A DNA stretch of 64,000 bases from Dactylorhiza incarnata (lineage: Eukaryota; Streptophyta; Magnoliopsida; Asparagales; Orchidaceae): NCBI GenBank assembly GCA_033032865.1, contig JAWHQI010000028.1, forward strand, positions 10,745,001 to 10,809,000, written 5' to 3'. Under the pieces are notes generated by a model, which saw only the letters and a list, made by a program, of their open reading frames with translations, did not search any database and had not been told where the DNA came from. The position numbers and the translations under genes were made by a program. Of this stretch, positions 24,716 through 34,091 are shown piece by piece. Position 1 is the stretch's first letter. Every line of letters starts with the position of its first letter.

Positions 24716-25335
24716 ATTGTTTTCATTACATTATTCTTGCTAAGTGACTACATCCGTTGATCTCTAGTATACTCGTGCTCAGCTTGATAGGCATGGAAAG
24801 CAATTTTCATAAATTACCTTATGCGACAAGATGGAAAGATCTATACGAGAATTATCGTCATAAGTTGCAACTGAATCAATGGTTTTTGTGAATCACAAAT
24901 TTTAAAATGTAATTCAGTTATTTTTCTTGCATTTTTTCATACATCTCTTTTTGCTTCTGCATTTTTAAACCTTGTATATACATATGTTTGCCAATCAACC
25001 TTTTTTATGTATTCACATGTTGCCATTGTTGTCATTACATTTATGCTTGCTAAGTGATTACACATGTTGATCTCTAGTATACTCGTGCTCAGTTTAATAG
25101 GCATGGAAAGGGATTTTCATAAATTATCTTATGCGACAGGATGGAAAGATCTATACGAGAAGGAACGTCATTAGTTGCAATTGAGTCTATGGTTTTTGTG
25201 AATCACAAATTTTAAAATGTAATTCAGTTATTTTTCTTGCATTTTTTCATACATCTCTTTTTGCTTCTGCATTTTTAAACCTTGTAGATACATATGTTTG
25301 CAAATCAACCTTTTTAATGTATTCTCTGGATGTTG
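24716..25335. repeat. 310-bp tandem direct duplication (two copies)
   Basis: Two adjacent copies have a constant 310-bp offset, for example TCTCTAGTAT at 24761 and 25071 and AATCACAAAT at 24891 and 25201. They differ by scattered substitutions, so the duplication is not very recent. Nothing inside is recognised. Confidence 0.88.
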
Positions 25336-25447
25336 CTATTTTCCCTGCATTTTTCCTATGTCTTCTCCGGATGTTTGCTACTCTTTCTATCCATTTGGTT
25401 TTGGATATTTTCGATTAATATACAAACTTCCCGCCTAATCATTGTAG

Positions 25448-25660
25448 GTAGTTGCCAAAGAGGAAATGCTCCGTCGGGATATTGATGAAATCCAAAAGTG
25501 CTATCAGGTTTGTTATAGGGTCCAATATGTTTACTTGTAATGTAATGTGCATATGTCTATACTTTTATTATTTATTTTTCCTATGGATGTTAATAGGAAA
25601 CAGTTTCTAGAAGAGAGGAGGCTTGACAGGGTGTGGAAAGAGCTCTAAATTATCCTGTTC
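25448..25660 (+). other. Candidate exon pair, unrecognised
   Basis: A stretch after an AG acceptor encodes VAKEEMLRRDIDEIQKCYQ and ends at a GTTTGTT donor (about 25449-25507). After a second AG near 25597, a stretch encodes KQFLEERRLDRVWKEL and stops. This is exon-like, but no family is recognised and the upstream exons are missing. Confidence 0.22.
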
Positions 25661-26192
25661 AAGTTATTAACTTCTCAAAAAATATCTGAGTCATCTTTCT
25701 TATAGTCAATTTGTGTATAGGTGACAACAACTAAAATGTTATGAAACTTTCTTGGAAGGGTAATTACTAGAACATATAAATACATTGACGTTGTTATAAC
25801 CTTTGGAAATAATTAGTATTGGTTGTAATTCCAAGATGATGTCCCTTTTACATTTTTTGGATGCAGTAATTATTTTCTTCATCTATGGATCAAGTGTGGA
25901 AACAGTAATGTATAATCAACAACAGATGGAGACAACATGTGTGGTTTGGCTGTTGCCGACATCCATGGATGGTCTCCGCGCCCAAGGTATGGTCGAACAG
26001 AATTGATTGAATGCGGACCAACTCTGTCCAAGCGGAATACGCGCAGATGTTTTTTCTTTTATCATCTCTCAATAATAGAATGTGAAAATATATGCATCAA
26101 TGCCTACTAATCTTCTTTGATCTATTTTCCATAGCTAGAGTATTGACCAATGAAGAAGAGGGAATGAAGTAGCAACATATGACAAGAAGAGA

Positions 26193-26322
26193 AGAAGAGG
26201 TCTACACCTCTAGATAACCTTGGGCGATATCCAATTGTGTGCTCTCAGGAAACTAATGCCAAACTCTGTGAAATTAATATTGTTTATCAAGAATAGAAGA
26301 GGTCTACACCTCTAGATAACCT
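26193..26322. repeat. 28-bp direct repeat, 102 bp apart
   Basis: AGAAGAGGTCTACACCTCTA plus eight more identical bases occur at 26193-26220 and again at 26295-26322. In one frame both copies read KRSTPLDNL, with an open stretch between them. Confidence 0.8.
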
Positions 26323-26401
26323 TTACTCAGACTTTCTTTTTGAACTTAACCAAACAATGTCTGACTAATAATCATTTTCTTTTTATCCTAATAATTGCAG
26401 C

Positions 26402-26694
26402 TCATCAAAAGAACTCTGCCTCAAAAGCGACACTTCATTTACATGTCCTGTTCTTGATGTGGATTCAGCCCCAGGTACTCATTAATTTCCTCTCCACCAC
26501 CCCTTTCCTCAAAAATGATGCTAATCTTTTATCAACTAAGAAGGTCTAGCCAATAAAGATTTGATGAATTCCTTTGTAGCAGCATCAATTAATCTCGAAG
26601 TTTCTACCCCCAAAGTTCAAATTACCCCCATTAAAAAAATAGTAGTTCCAATGGGTTCGAACAAGCAAACCGCAAAAAAACAGCTGGCTTGATT
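26402..26694 (+). pseudogene. Candidate 3' exons of an unrecognised host gene, disrupted by element P
   Basis: A stretch after GCAG at 26401 encodes SSKELCLKSDTSFTCPVL and on to SAP, ending at a GT donor (about 26477). After a TTTGTAG acceptor at 26578 the phase fits and the reading continues with ASINLEVSTPKVQITPIKK. It then meets an A run (26633-26639), after which the neighbouring frame stays open across the element P insertion site (26699/31407) and reads on to about 31460. The splice phases agree, which favours a real exon pair, but I recognise no family. Confidence 0.3.
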
Positions 26695-26699
26695 AATCA
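26695..26699. repeat. Target duplication AATCA, left copy of element P
   Basis: AATCA directly precedes TGTTGAAACC and recurs at 31402-31406 directly after GGTTTCAACA. Confidence 0.92.
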
Positions 26700-27661
26700 T
26701 GTTGAAACCGATTTCTCGGTCTCGAGTGGAGCTCGGGGCCCTCACCGAAATGAGGGGCAGCTAGCCCTTACCGGTCCCTCGGGAGAGGTAAGGTTGATGA
26801 CTCGAGCCAAGAACGAAGACCCTAGTCTCAGCGAGGAGGTCCCTCCACTAACCCGGAAGATCGTTAAGCGCTTCCCCTCCCAAGCCAAAGCTAAGACTCG
26901 GGCACCTTGGAGAGCTAGAGAGCCCAAACCAAAGCGACCTAGGGAGAGAAGAGCTCAGATAATGAACCGTCTTCTCCAAGGTGCCCTTTGAGGTCTATTT
27001 ATAGATTTTAGTTTGGTGGTCTGTCGATAACCAAATCCCGCTGTCCATTCTCACTATCCGCACACCGGATTGGTCTGTCAACAGCCAAACTCCACTGTTT
27101 GGAGAGGCTAAACGCAGACCACCAGGGGCTCCTTGGTAAAAATCCCTTCCTGGACTTTTACGGGGCGAGCCAGCCCGCTTCGCGACCTCCCTCGCGAGTG
27201 GAGCTCGCGAGCCTCAGGGTCGGCGAACCCCAGAGGTACTATCAGCACTCACTCTAGGCGGGCTCGCCTAGCGGACTCCTTCCTCGGACGGTTGGGCTCG
27301 CTGATAGCGACCTGGCCAAGCCGACTGCCCTCGCGATCGGAGCTCGCGAACCCCTGGGTCGGCGAACCCCAGGATGGCTATCCGCACCCCAAAATGGCTA
27401 ACTGTACCCCAAGAGTAGCTAACTGCACCCCAAGGTTCCGGGCTCGCCTGGCGAGCTCCCTTCTCAGCTGGTCGGGCTCGCATGTACTGCCCTCGCCGAG
27501 TTTCAAAAGAGCCGGTTACCCTCCCTTCGCTGGGCTCGCTCGCCTGCGCAGTCTCTTGCTCTTCCTTGGCCTGCCTCGCCGGAGATCAGGGTTCGCCCCT
27601 CTTGGCTCGCCTCCTTGAGCGCGAGCTTTGGTTGCTTCCTGGCGAATATCGGGGTTGTACA
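26700..27661 (-). repeat. Element P LTR, left copy (inverted)
   Basis: Read on the minus strand it starts TGTACAACCCC at 27661, carries TATAAATA (complement at about 26996-27003) and ends TTTCAACA at 26700. It is the mirror image of 30440-31401. It contains many CTCGCGAG and GGCTCGC words upstream of the TATA box. Confidence 0.9.
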
Positions 27662-27775
27662 CAATCCCCGCTCTTCGCGAGGACTAATGTCTTCGCGAAG
27701 AATCGTCCAACCCCTGATATTCGACCGCTCCTGGATGACCTGTCAGGAATCTTTTGTGGGACCCACCATGCAGGC

Positions 27776-27783
27776 TATAAATA
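27776..27783 (+). promoter_or_regulatory. TATA box of the antisense gene in element P
   Basis: TATAAATA lies 74 bp upstream of the ATG at 27850. A second ATG at 27799 is probably upstream of the transcription start, which favours 27850 as the start codon. The right arm carries the mirrored copy. Confidence 0.6.
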
Positions 27784-27849
27784 TCATCCCGAACCCCCAT
27801 GGGTGCGCGTCGCTTCTTTTCCTTCCTTTCCCGTTCTAGCTGCCGGGAG

Positions 27850-29018
27850 ATGCCGATTTCCGAAGAGGCAGAGGCTCGCCTGAGGGCGATGAGAGCCGGC
27901 GGGCTACCTCCCACGACCAGGGTACCCGCCTGGATGAACCGGCAGCCTCCCGCCCAGTCGCCAAAAACCAAGAAGGCGAAGGCGGTTCGCCTCTCTGGGG
28001 ACGACTCCGTGACGCTGGACTCCTCCCCGGATGATCGCCGCCCCGAGAAGGTATGAGTTGTTCGAATTCACGTCTACAAATTGTTCTTTATTCATTTTCG
28101 CTCGCAGGATACTTTGCCGAGCGAGATTTGTGAGGAACGTGCTGAGGGGTCTCGGAAAAGCCCGCAGGTGGACATGAATCTCGCTGGAAAAGACACCACT
28201 GGTACGATCTGGATCTCACATGCCGTAATATTTATGTCTAAACATATGATCTCTGTTTACTATTTTTCTGCAGTCCCACCACTGAAGTCCCCGATCCGCC
28301 CGTCGTCGCGACCTCCATCTCCGCCTCCTCCAGATAAAATCATAGGGAAGCCCGGGTTCCAGCTTCTCACGAGCGAGGAGACGGGTGGCTCCGCACCGCC
28401 AAAGATTCTCCCGACCAACAGTGCAGCCTATCCTGCCGGACTGGGCAAATCCCTCTACCCCCATTATGGAAACGTGTTTCAGGGTCGTCCTTTGGGTTCT
28501 CGCCCCCCTCTGGGTAAGTGTTATGACCTCGCCAACAACTTACGTGACCTTTCGCTCACTATCTGACCTTGGGAGATCTCGCAGATACTGCCGAGAACCC
28601 GCACACCGATTCCGAATTGGGCGACGACGAAATGTCCCCCCTTCCTGATCAGGTGGAGGACTTCTTAGGGGATCCGCGAGATCCTGAGATGATGAAACAG
28701 CGGGCCGCGGAGCTTTTGCGAAAGCATGGGCGAATGCTGATGGACCTCAACATGCAGGCGAGACGGGACAGGGAAGCTGCCGAGGATAGACATGCAGTCC
28801 TGATGGAGGAATGTGCGAGACTCCGGCAAGCGAGACAGCGCGATCAAGATGAGAGCGCTACGATGCCGGAAGTGCACATAGCGAGGATGAGAGATTACGC
28901 TTTTCTCACGGATCGAGAGGGTCGTTTGGCGGAAGAATACTATAATTCCAGGGTACCGCCGAGGTCCGGGTCGCGGGGTGGCGGCCGGTGGAAATGGCTC
29001 CCCCACGATTCTCGCTAA
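27850..29018 (+). CDS. Four-exon antisense gene of element P (unknown function)
   Basis: Exons at 27850-28050, 28108-28201, 28274-28513 and 28585-29018 join in phase (201+94+240+434 nt, 322 residues). All three introns have GT-AG ends (57, 72 and 71 nt) and are AT-richer than the exons. The protein starts MPISEEAEARLRAMRAGG, has a basic KTKKAKAVRL stretch, a Pro/Ser-rich middle (RPSSRPPSPPPP), an acidic part and a helical, coiled-coil-like C-terminal region rich in Arg, Glu and Ala (from about RAAELLRKHGR). It lies next to the 3' LTR and runs opposite to the retroelement's own sense, the position where extra antisense ORFs are known in Tat-lineage elements. No family domain is recognised. This is the only open spliced gene in the window without a visible lesion. 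Confidence 0.6.
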
Positions 29019-29417
29019 CTGTTTTGTTGTGGAATCATTATTAACGGGTGTGGCTTTTTTAGACAATCTCGCCATGGCTCGCAACTCGCATACTTGCCAT
29101 TCATATGTTGGCTTTATTTCTACTGGCAATCCCGCTTTTTATTATTTCTCGCGTGACGCTAGCAAGTCTTTGTTTTCGTATCATATTGTTCGCGTGCGGA
29201 CCTTCTGTTCTCGCCAAATATATCTCTCGAAAGTGTTGTTTATACTGACCCCGCAGGCTTTTCCCGCTTGCGGACATGATGTGATGTTTTTTGTTGATAC
29301 GCGCGCTCGCTGACGCTTGGACTTCTTCCCGCCTTTTTTATTTTGGCTATAAATAAGCGGTCTTTATCGGGCCAACCACCGCATTTATTCTCGATCCTCT
29401 TCTTTTTCTGTTGCAGA
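28684..29417. other. Loop of the element P palindrome
   Basis: This unpaired segment continues the left arm: the rest of exon 4 of the antisense gene, its stop at 29016, an AT-richer 3' part and another TATAAATA at 29348-29355 that could start a further antisense transcript. The right arm starts abruptly at 29418, right after TTGCAGA. Confidence 0.8.
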
Positions 29418-30251
29418 GATCTCGCGGATCCCCTAAGAAGTCCTCCACCTGATCAGGAAGGGGGGACATTTCATCGTCGCCCAATTCGGAATCGGTGTGC
29501 GGGTTCTCGGCAGTATCTGCGAGATCTCCCAAGGTCAGATAGTGAGCGAAAGGTCACGTAAGTTGTTGGCGAGGTCATAACACTTACCCAGAGGGGGGCG
29601 AGAACCCAAAGGACGACCCTGAAACACGTTTCCATAATGGGGGTAGAGGGATTTGCCCAGTCCGGCAGGATAGGCTGCACTGTTGGTCGGGAGAATCTTT
29701 GGCGGTGCGGAGCCACCCGTCTCCTCGCTCGTGAGAAGCTGGAACCCGGGCTTCCCTATGATTTTATCTGGAGGAGGCGGAGATGGAGGTCGCGACGACG
29801 GGCGGATCGGGGACTTCAGTGGCGGGACTGCAGAAAAATAGTAAACAGAGATCATATGTTTAGACATAAATATTACGGCATGTGAGATCCAGATCGTACC
29901 AGTGGTGTCTTTTCCAGCGAGATTCATGTCCACCTGCGGGCTTTTCCGAGACCCCTCAGCACGTTCCTCACAAATCTCGCTCGGCAAAGTATCCTGCGAG
30001 CGAAAATGAATAAAGAACAATTTGTAGACGTGAATTCGAACAACTCATACCTTCTCGGGGCGGCGATCATCCAGGGAGGAGTCCAGCGTCACGGAGTCGT
30101 CCCCAGAGAGGCGAACCGCCTTCGCCTTCTTGGTTTTTGGCGACTGGGCGGGAGGCTGCCGGTTCATCCAGGCGGGTACCCTGGTCGTGGGAGGTAGCCC
30201 GCCGGCTCTCATCGCCCTCAGGCGAGCCTCTGCCTCTTCGGAAATCGGCAT
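29347..30251 (-). pseudogene. Truncated mirror copy of the antisense gene
   Basis: The right arm holds the same gene on the minus strand from its ATG (30251) through exon 1-3 equivalents and the beginning of exon 4. At 29418 the gene is cut and fused to loop sequence, giving a chimeric tail (DLCNRKRRGSRINAVV) that stops at 29347. A few substitutions separate it from the left copy, for example Pro versus Leu in DSS(P/L)DDRR. Confidence 0.75.
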
Positions 30252-30424
30252 CTCCCGGCAGCTAGAACGGGAAAGGAAGGAAAAGAAGCGACGCGCACCC
30301 ATGGGGGTTCGGGATGATATTTATAGCCTGCATGGTGGGTCCCACAAAAGATTCCTGACAGGTCATCCAGGAGCGGTCGAATATCAGGGGTTGGACGATT
30401 CTTCGCGAAGACATTAGTCCTCGC

Positions 30425-30439
30425 GAAGAGCGGGGATTG
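30425..30439 (+). other. Polypurine-like tract of element P, right copy
   Basis: GAAGAGCGGGGATTG directly precedes the LTR start TGTACAACCCC. The mirror copy lies at 27662-27676. Its presence inside both LTRs shows that both are 3' LTRs. Confidence 0.65.
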
Positions 30440-31401
30440 TGTACAACCCCGATATTCGCCAGGAAGCAACCAAAGCTCGCGCTCAAGGAGGCGAGCCAAG
30501 AGGGGCGAACCCTGATCTCCGGCGAGGCAGGCCAAGGAAGAGCAAGAGACTGCGCAGGCGAGCGAGCCCAGCGAAGGGAGGGTAACCGGCTCTTTTGAAA
30601 CTCGGCGAGGGCAGTACATGCGAGCCCGACCAGCTGAGAAGGGAGCTCGCCAGGTGAGCCCGGAACCTTGGGGTGCAGTTAGCCACTCTTGGGGTACAGT
30701 TAGCCATTTTGGGGTGCGGATAGCCATCCTGGGGTTCGCCGACCCAGGGGTTCGCGAGCTCCGATCGCGAGGGCAGTCGGCTTGGCCAGGTCGCTATCAG
30801 CGAGCCCAACCGTCCGAGGAAGGAGTCCGCTAGGCGAGCCCGCCTAGAGTGAGTGCTGATAGTACCTCTGGGGTTCGCCGACCCTGAGGCTCGCGAGCTC
30901 CACTCGCGAGGGAGGTCGCGAAGCGGGCTGGCTCGCCCCGTAAAAGTCCAGGAAGGGATTTTTACCAAGGAGCCCCTGGTGGTCTGCGTTTAGCCTCTCC
31001 AAACAGCGGAGTTTGGCTGTTGACAGACCAATCCGGTGTGCGGATAGTGAGAATGGACAGCGGGATTTGGTTATCGACAGACCACCAAACTAAAATCTAT
31101 AAATAGACCTCAAAGGGCACCTTGGAGAAGACGGTTCATTACCTGAGCTCTTCTCTCCCTAGGTCGCTTTGGTTTGGGCTCTCTAGCTCTCCAAGGTGCC
31201 CGAGTCTTAGCTTTGGCTTGGGAGGGGAAGCGCTTAACGATCTTCCGGGTTAGTGGAGGGACCTCCTCGCTGAGACTAGGGTCTTCGTTCTTGGCTCGAG
31301 TCATCAACCTTACCTCTCCCGAGGGACCGGTAAGGGCTAGCTGCCCCTCATTTCGGTGAGGGCCCCGAGCTCCACTCGAGACCGAGAAATCGGTTTCAAC
31401 A
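30440..31401 (+). repeat. Element P LTR, right copy
   Basis: 962 bp, TGTACAACCCC to TTTCAACA, with TATAAATA at 31098-31105. It shares with the element E LTR the start, CTATAAATAGAC, GGGAGGGGAAGC, AGGACCTCCTC and the AACA end, so both belong to one Tat-like family. Confidence 0.9.
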
Positions 31402-31406
31402 AATCA
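31402..31406. repeat. Target duplication AATCA, right copy of element P
   Basis: It matches 26695-26699 exactly. Confidence 0.92.
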
Positions 31407-32514
31407 AACTTCGCGTTTGAAGCCTATGAACTGCACTCTTGCTCAACCTCCTAAGAAGAGTTTTAGATAGTTAGTGGCAATGCTTTATAGTTATTTCTTT
31501 TTTAAAATCTAGTTGCATTTTTGCCATCTATAATTTTGTCTTGATATTAACAGGTGTCATAGTAGTATCCATGCAAAAAATGTTATATCAATTGACATTT
31601 ATCAAGATAACGAAGCCATAAAGAGGCAGAAACTGCATGAGGAAATATCCAAAAAGGCAAGTTAGGCTTTGAAATATTGCCTCCTTTTTAGCTCGACCGC
31701 AGGCTAGATTTAGGGCTCTTATAATGTTGTGGGTGGGGATATTTGAAGTGATATATTCAAACTGCGTGAAATATATTTCGGGTAATTTTCACAAGTAGCT
31801 GACGGCTGAATATTTGTGTGGGTTGTAATCATTTCTTTCTTATAAAATAAAATATAGCATTTATTAAGAAAATTATACCTATAAATATCTTTATCTATCT
31901 ATCTCTCTATATATATATATATAACACATATTTTTAGGATAACATGAGCAAAGTTATATGTGTGGAGTTCCGAGTTAATTTTTGGGTATGTGTTTGTTCA
32001 ACTTTTAGTTTTTTTTGTAAATTAAATAGCTTTTACAATATTTCTAAATTTTAATGCTAAGAACTATTGCCTATTCTAAAGGCATAGACAACATTTTGGG
32101 TGTAGTGTTGCCTAAAAGTATGAAAAAATTATTGCCTTTGAGAATAGGTAACACGGGTATAGGAAACATTTATGACAACGGTTATTTATGTTTTCGCAAT
32201 AATTTGCAATTTTATGCAACATTTTTTAAGTGTTGTTAAAGGCCGAAAATATTGTCGCATCATCGGGCACGGGCGCCTAGACTTGTACTGACCCGGGTTG
32301 GTTGTTAGGGTTAGTGTCGCGATACCTTATTTGTCACATTAAGCAAACTTGCCAAGCAAGTTTAGGTTTTCGTGCGTGAATATGACACGGGTCAACCTTA
32401 GACGGCCAAGTTGACGAAAAATACCAAATAAATTACAAAAATTATGAAATTTGAAGGGTATGCTCAATTTAAAGTTTAGAATATTTTGGGTTGTTTTATT
32501 TTATATTTGAAATC
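31407..32514. other. Flank right of element P, mostly unassigned
   Basis: The first 55 bases continue the candidate exon broken by element P. A further exon-like stretch after an ACAG acceptor (31557) encodes ISIDIYQDNEAIKRQKLHEE and ends in TAG at about 31663. The rest is AT-rich. At 32040-32260 GACAACATTTT and GTGTTGCC words recur in both orientations, like class II subterminal repeats. Confidence 0.35.
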
Positions 32515-34090
32515 TATTAGGGTTCATTCGTTTGGACGGAATTGACTTTTTGGAATTGGCATTAACGATTAGAAATCCAATTCTAATGTTCGGCGCAACG
32601 GAATTTAGGCGGATATTGGCTTTTATATGAAAACCCACGACTTTGACTTTGAAAAAAAAAATCAATTCTTACCTCCGCCCATGTATTTTCCGCATAATCG
32701 AGTCTTTTCGCCAAACTTTTTCAGCCTACACGCGCATTTTTGTCCAGACGTGTATTTTCTGCCGGGCGTGTGTTTTTCGGTCAGGCGCGTGTTTGTCGTC
32801 CGGGAGTGTGTTTTTCGGCTGGGTTTTTATTTTTCGCCCAAGCGGGCGGTTTTTTTGCCCGGGAGCTCCATTTTTCGCTCGGGCGCTCGTTTTTTGCCCG
32901 GGCGGGCGTTTTTTGGCCTGTTGGGCATTTTTCGTCGGGGCGTGTGTTTTTTGCCCGAGAATGCGTTTTTCGGCCGAGCGAGCATTTTTTGACTTTGGCA
33001 CACGTATTTCAACCATCATGAACGTTTTTCAGTCGGGCGCACGTTTTTTCACCCGGGCACGCGTTTTTTCAGCTGGGCGCAGATTTTTCCGCCCGGGCGC
33101 GCATTTTTCGCCCAAGCGTGCATTTTTCGCCCGAACGCGCATTTTTCGCCAGGACACGCGTTTTTCTGCCAACCGGATGTTTTCGCCTGAGCGCACATTT
33201 TTTGCATGTGCGCCCGTTTTTAGCTCGGGCGCGCATTTTTCAGCCGGTCGCTCGTTTTTCGACCCGGGCGCGCCATTTTCGACCAAGCGCGCATTTTTCT
33301 CCTTGGCGCTTGTTTTTCGCCCGGGAGCGCATTTTTTGCCCGGGAGCGCGTTTTTCGCCCGGGCTCTCATTTTTCGGTCGGGCACGTATTTTTTCTCTTG
33401 GACGCACATTTTCCGCCCGAGCGCGTGTTTTTCGTCGAGCACGCGTTTTTCTCCCTGAAGCAAATTTTCTGCGCGGGAACACGTTTTTTGCCCAGCCGCG
33501 CGTTTTTAGACCGGGCACGAGGTTTTCTTCCGTGAGAGCGTTTCTCACGCGAGCGCACATTTTTTGCCAGACCACGTTTATTTCGGCTCGGACGCTCGTT
33601 TTTTGCTTGTGCGCGCATTTTTCTCCCCACCGCACTTTTTTGCCCGGGCCGCTAACGCGCGCATAGGCCAAAAAACAAGCACTCGGGCAAAAAATGCGCT
33701 CCAGTGAAAAAAATGTGCGCTCGGGAAAAAAATTCGCGTCCGGACAAAAAATGCGCTTCTGTGTCAAAAAATGCATCGAAGAACTCGCGATCGGGCAAAA
33801 AACACAGTCCTGGGCCAAACAAAAGCACACCTTGGCGAGAAACACACATTCTGGAGAAAAATGCGCGCCTGGGAAAAAATGCGACTTGGGAAAAAATCTG
33901 TGCTTGGGTGAAAAACGTGTATCTTAAAAAATATTATGCAATTTAATGCGTTCGACGCTGATGCCTATTTTGAGTTTTATAAAATTATTATATAATGTCG
34001 ATTCCAATACCAATTCCATCATTCAACCAAACAACATTTGTGCCTCAATTCCAATTCTGTTGACTGAATTCAATCTTACAGCCGAACAAC
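32515..34090. repeat. Foldback-like block with degenerate inverted ends
   Basis: Near the left edge GTTTGGACGGAATTG and GGAATTGGCATT occur. Near the right edge the complement of GGAATTGGTATTGGAATCGA and CCAAACAACAT occur. The ends are therefore roughly inverted and GGAATTGG-rich, as in some foldback or MITE-like elements. Between them lies the 19-bp minisatellite. No target duplication could be fixed. Confidence 0.4.
32690..33930. repeat. 19-bp minisatellite with an internal orientation switch
   Basis: The unit is about TTTTTCGCCCGGGCGCGCA. Between 32870 and 33000 successive T-runs are 19, 19, 19, 19, 19, 19 and 20 bases apart. About 50 degenerate units run in one orientation to about 33655. 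About 14 units then follow as the reverse complement (A-runs with TGCGC and CGGGC) to 33930. The period, not a multiple of three, and the near absence of stop words give long open frames on both strands; these have no coding meaning. Confidence 0.88.
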
Positions 34091-34091
34091 G

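Larger units (their letters stand above)
26700..31401. mobile_element. Element P: palindromic Tat-like retroelement insertion with two U5 ends
   Basis: The arms 26700-28683 and 29418-31401 are inverted repeats of equal length (1984 bp) that differ at only a few sites. The loop is 28684-29417 (734 bp). Each arm has, from outside in, a 962-bp LTR, a polypurine-like tract and about 1 kb of internal sequence. Both outer edges are the CA (U5) ends of 3' LTRs, and a perfect 5-bp duplication (AATCA) flanks the whole block. A normal insertion has one U3 and one U5 end. The loop is continuous with the left arm, so the left arm plus loop is one stretch of minus-strand-sense element sequence and the right arm is its back-copy. 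The LTR shares its start (TGTACAACCCC), TATA region and end with the element E LTR. Confidence 0.9.

Noticed and set aside
27133..27618. 161-codon open frame and overlapping frames on both strands in element P LTRs
   Set aside because: They lie inside the LTR, mirrored in the other arm, and GC-rich composition explains the openness. No domain.
26700..31401. Element P as a MULE or other TIR DNA transposon with long inverted repeats
   Set aside because: TG/CA ends, a 5-bp duplication, LTR homology to element E, LTR TATA box and polypurine tracts all point to a retroelement. MULEs usually make 9-bp duplications.
32643..33666. Long open frames (up to 271 codons) on both strands
   Set aside because: They follow from the 19-bp GC-rich minisatellite, which lacks stop words in most frames. 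No domain, and the strand and frame choice is arbitrary.
32690..33930. CRISPR-like repeat array
   Set aside because: Units are contiguous with no spacers, degenerate and in a plant nuclear context; the dyad arrays likewise lack unique spacers of fixed size.
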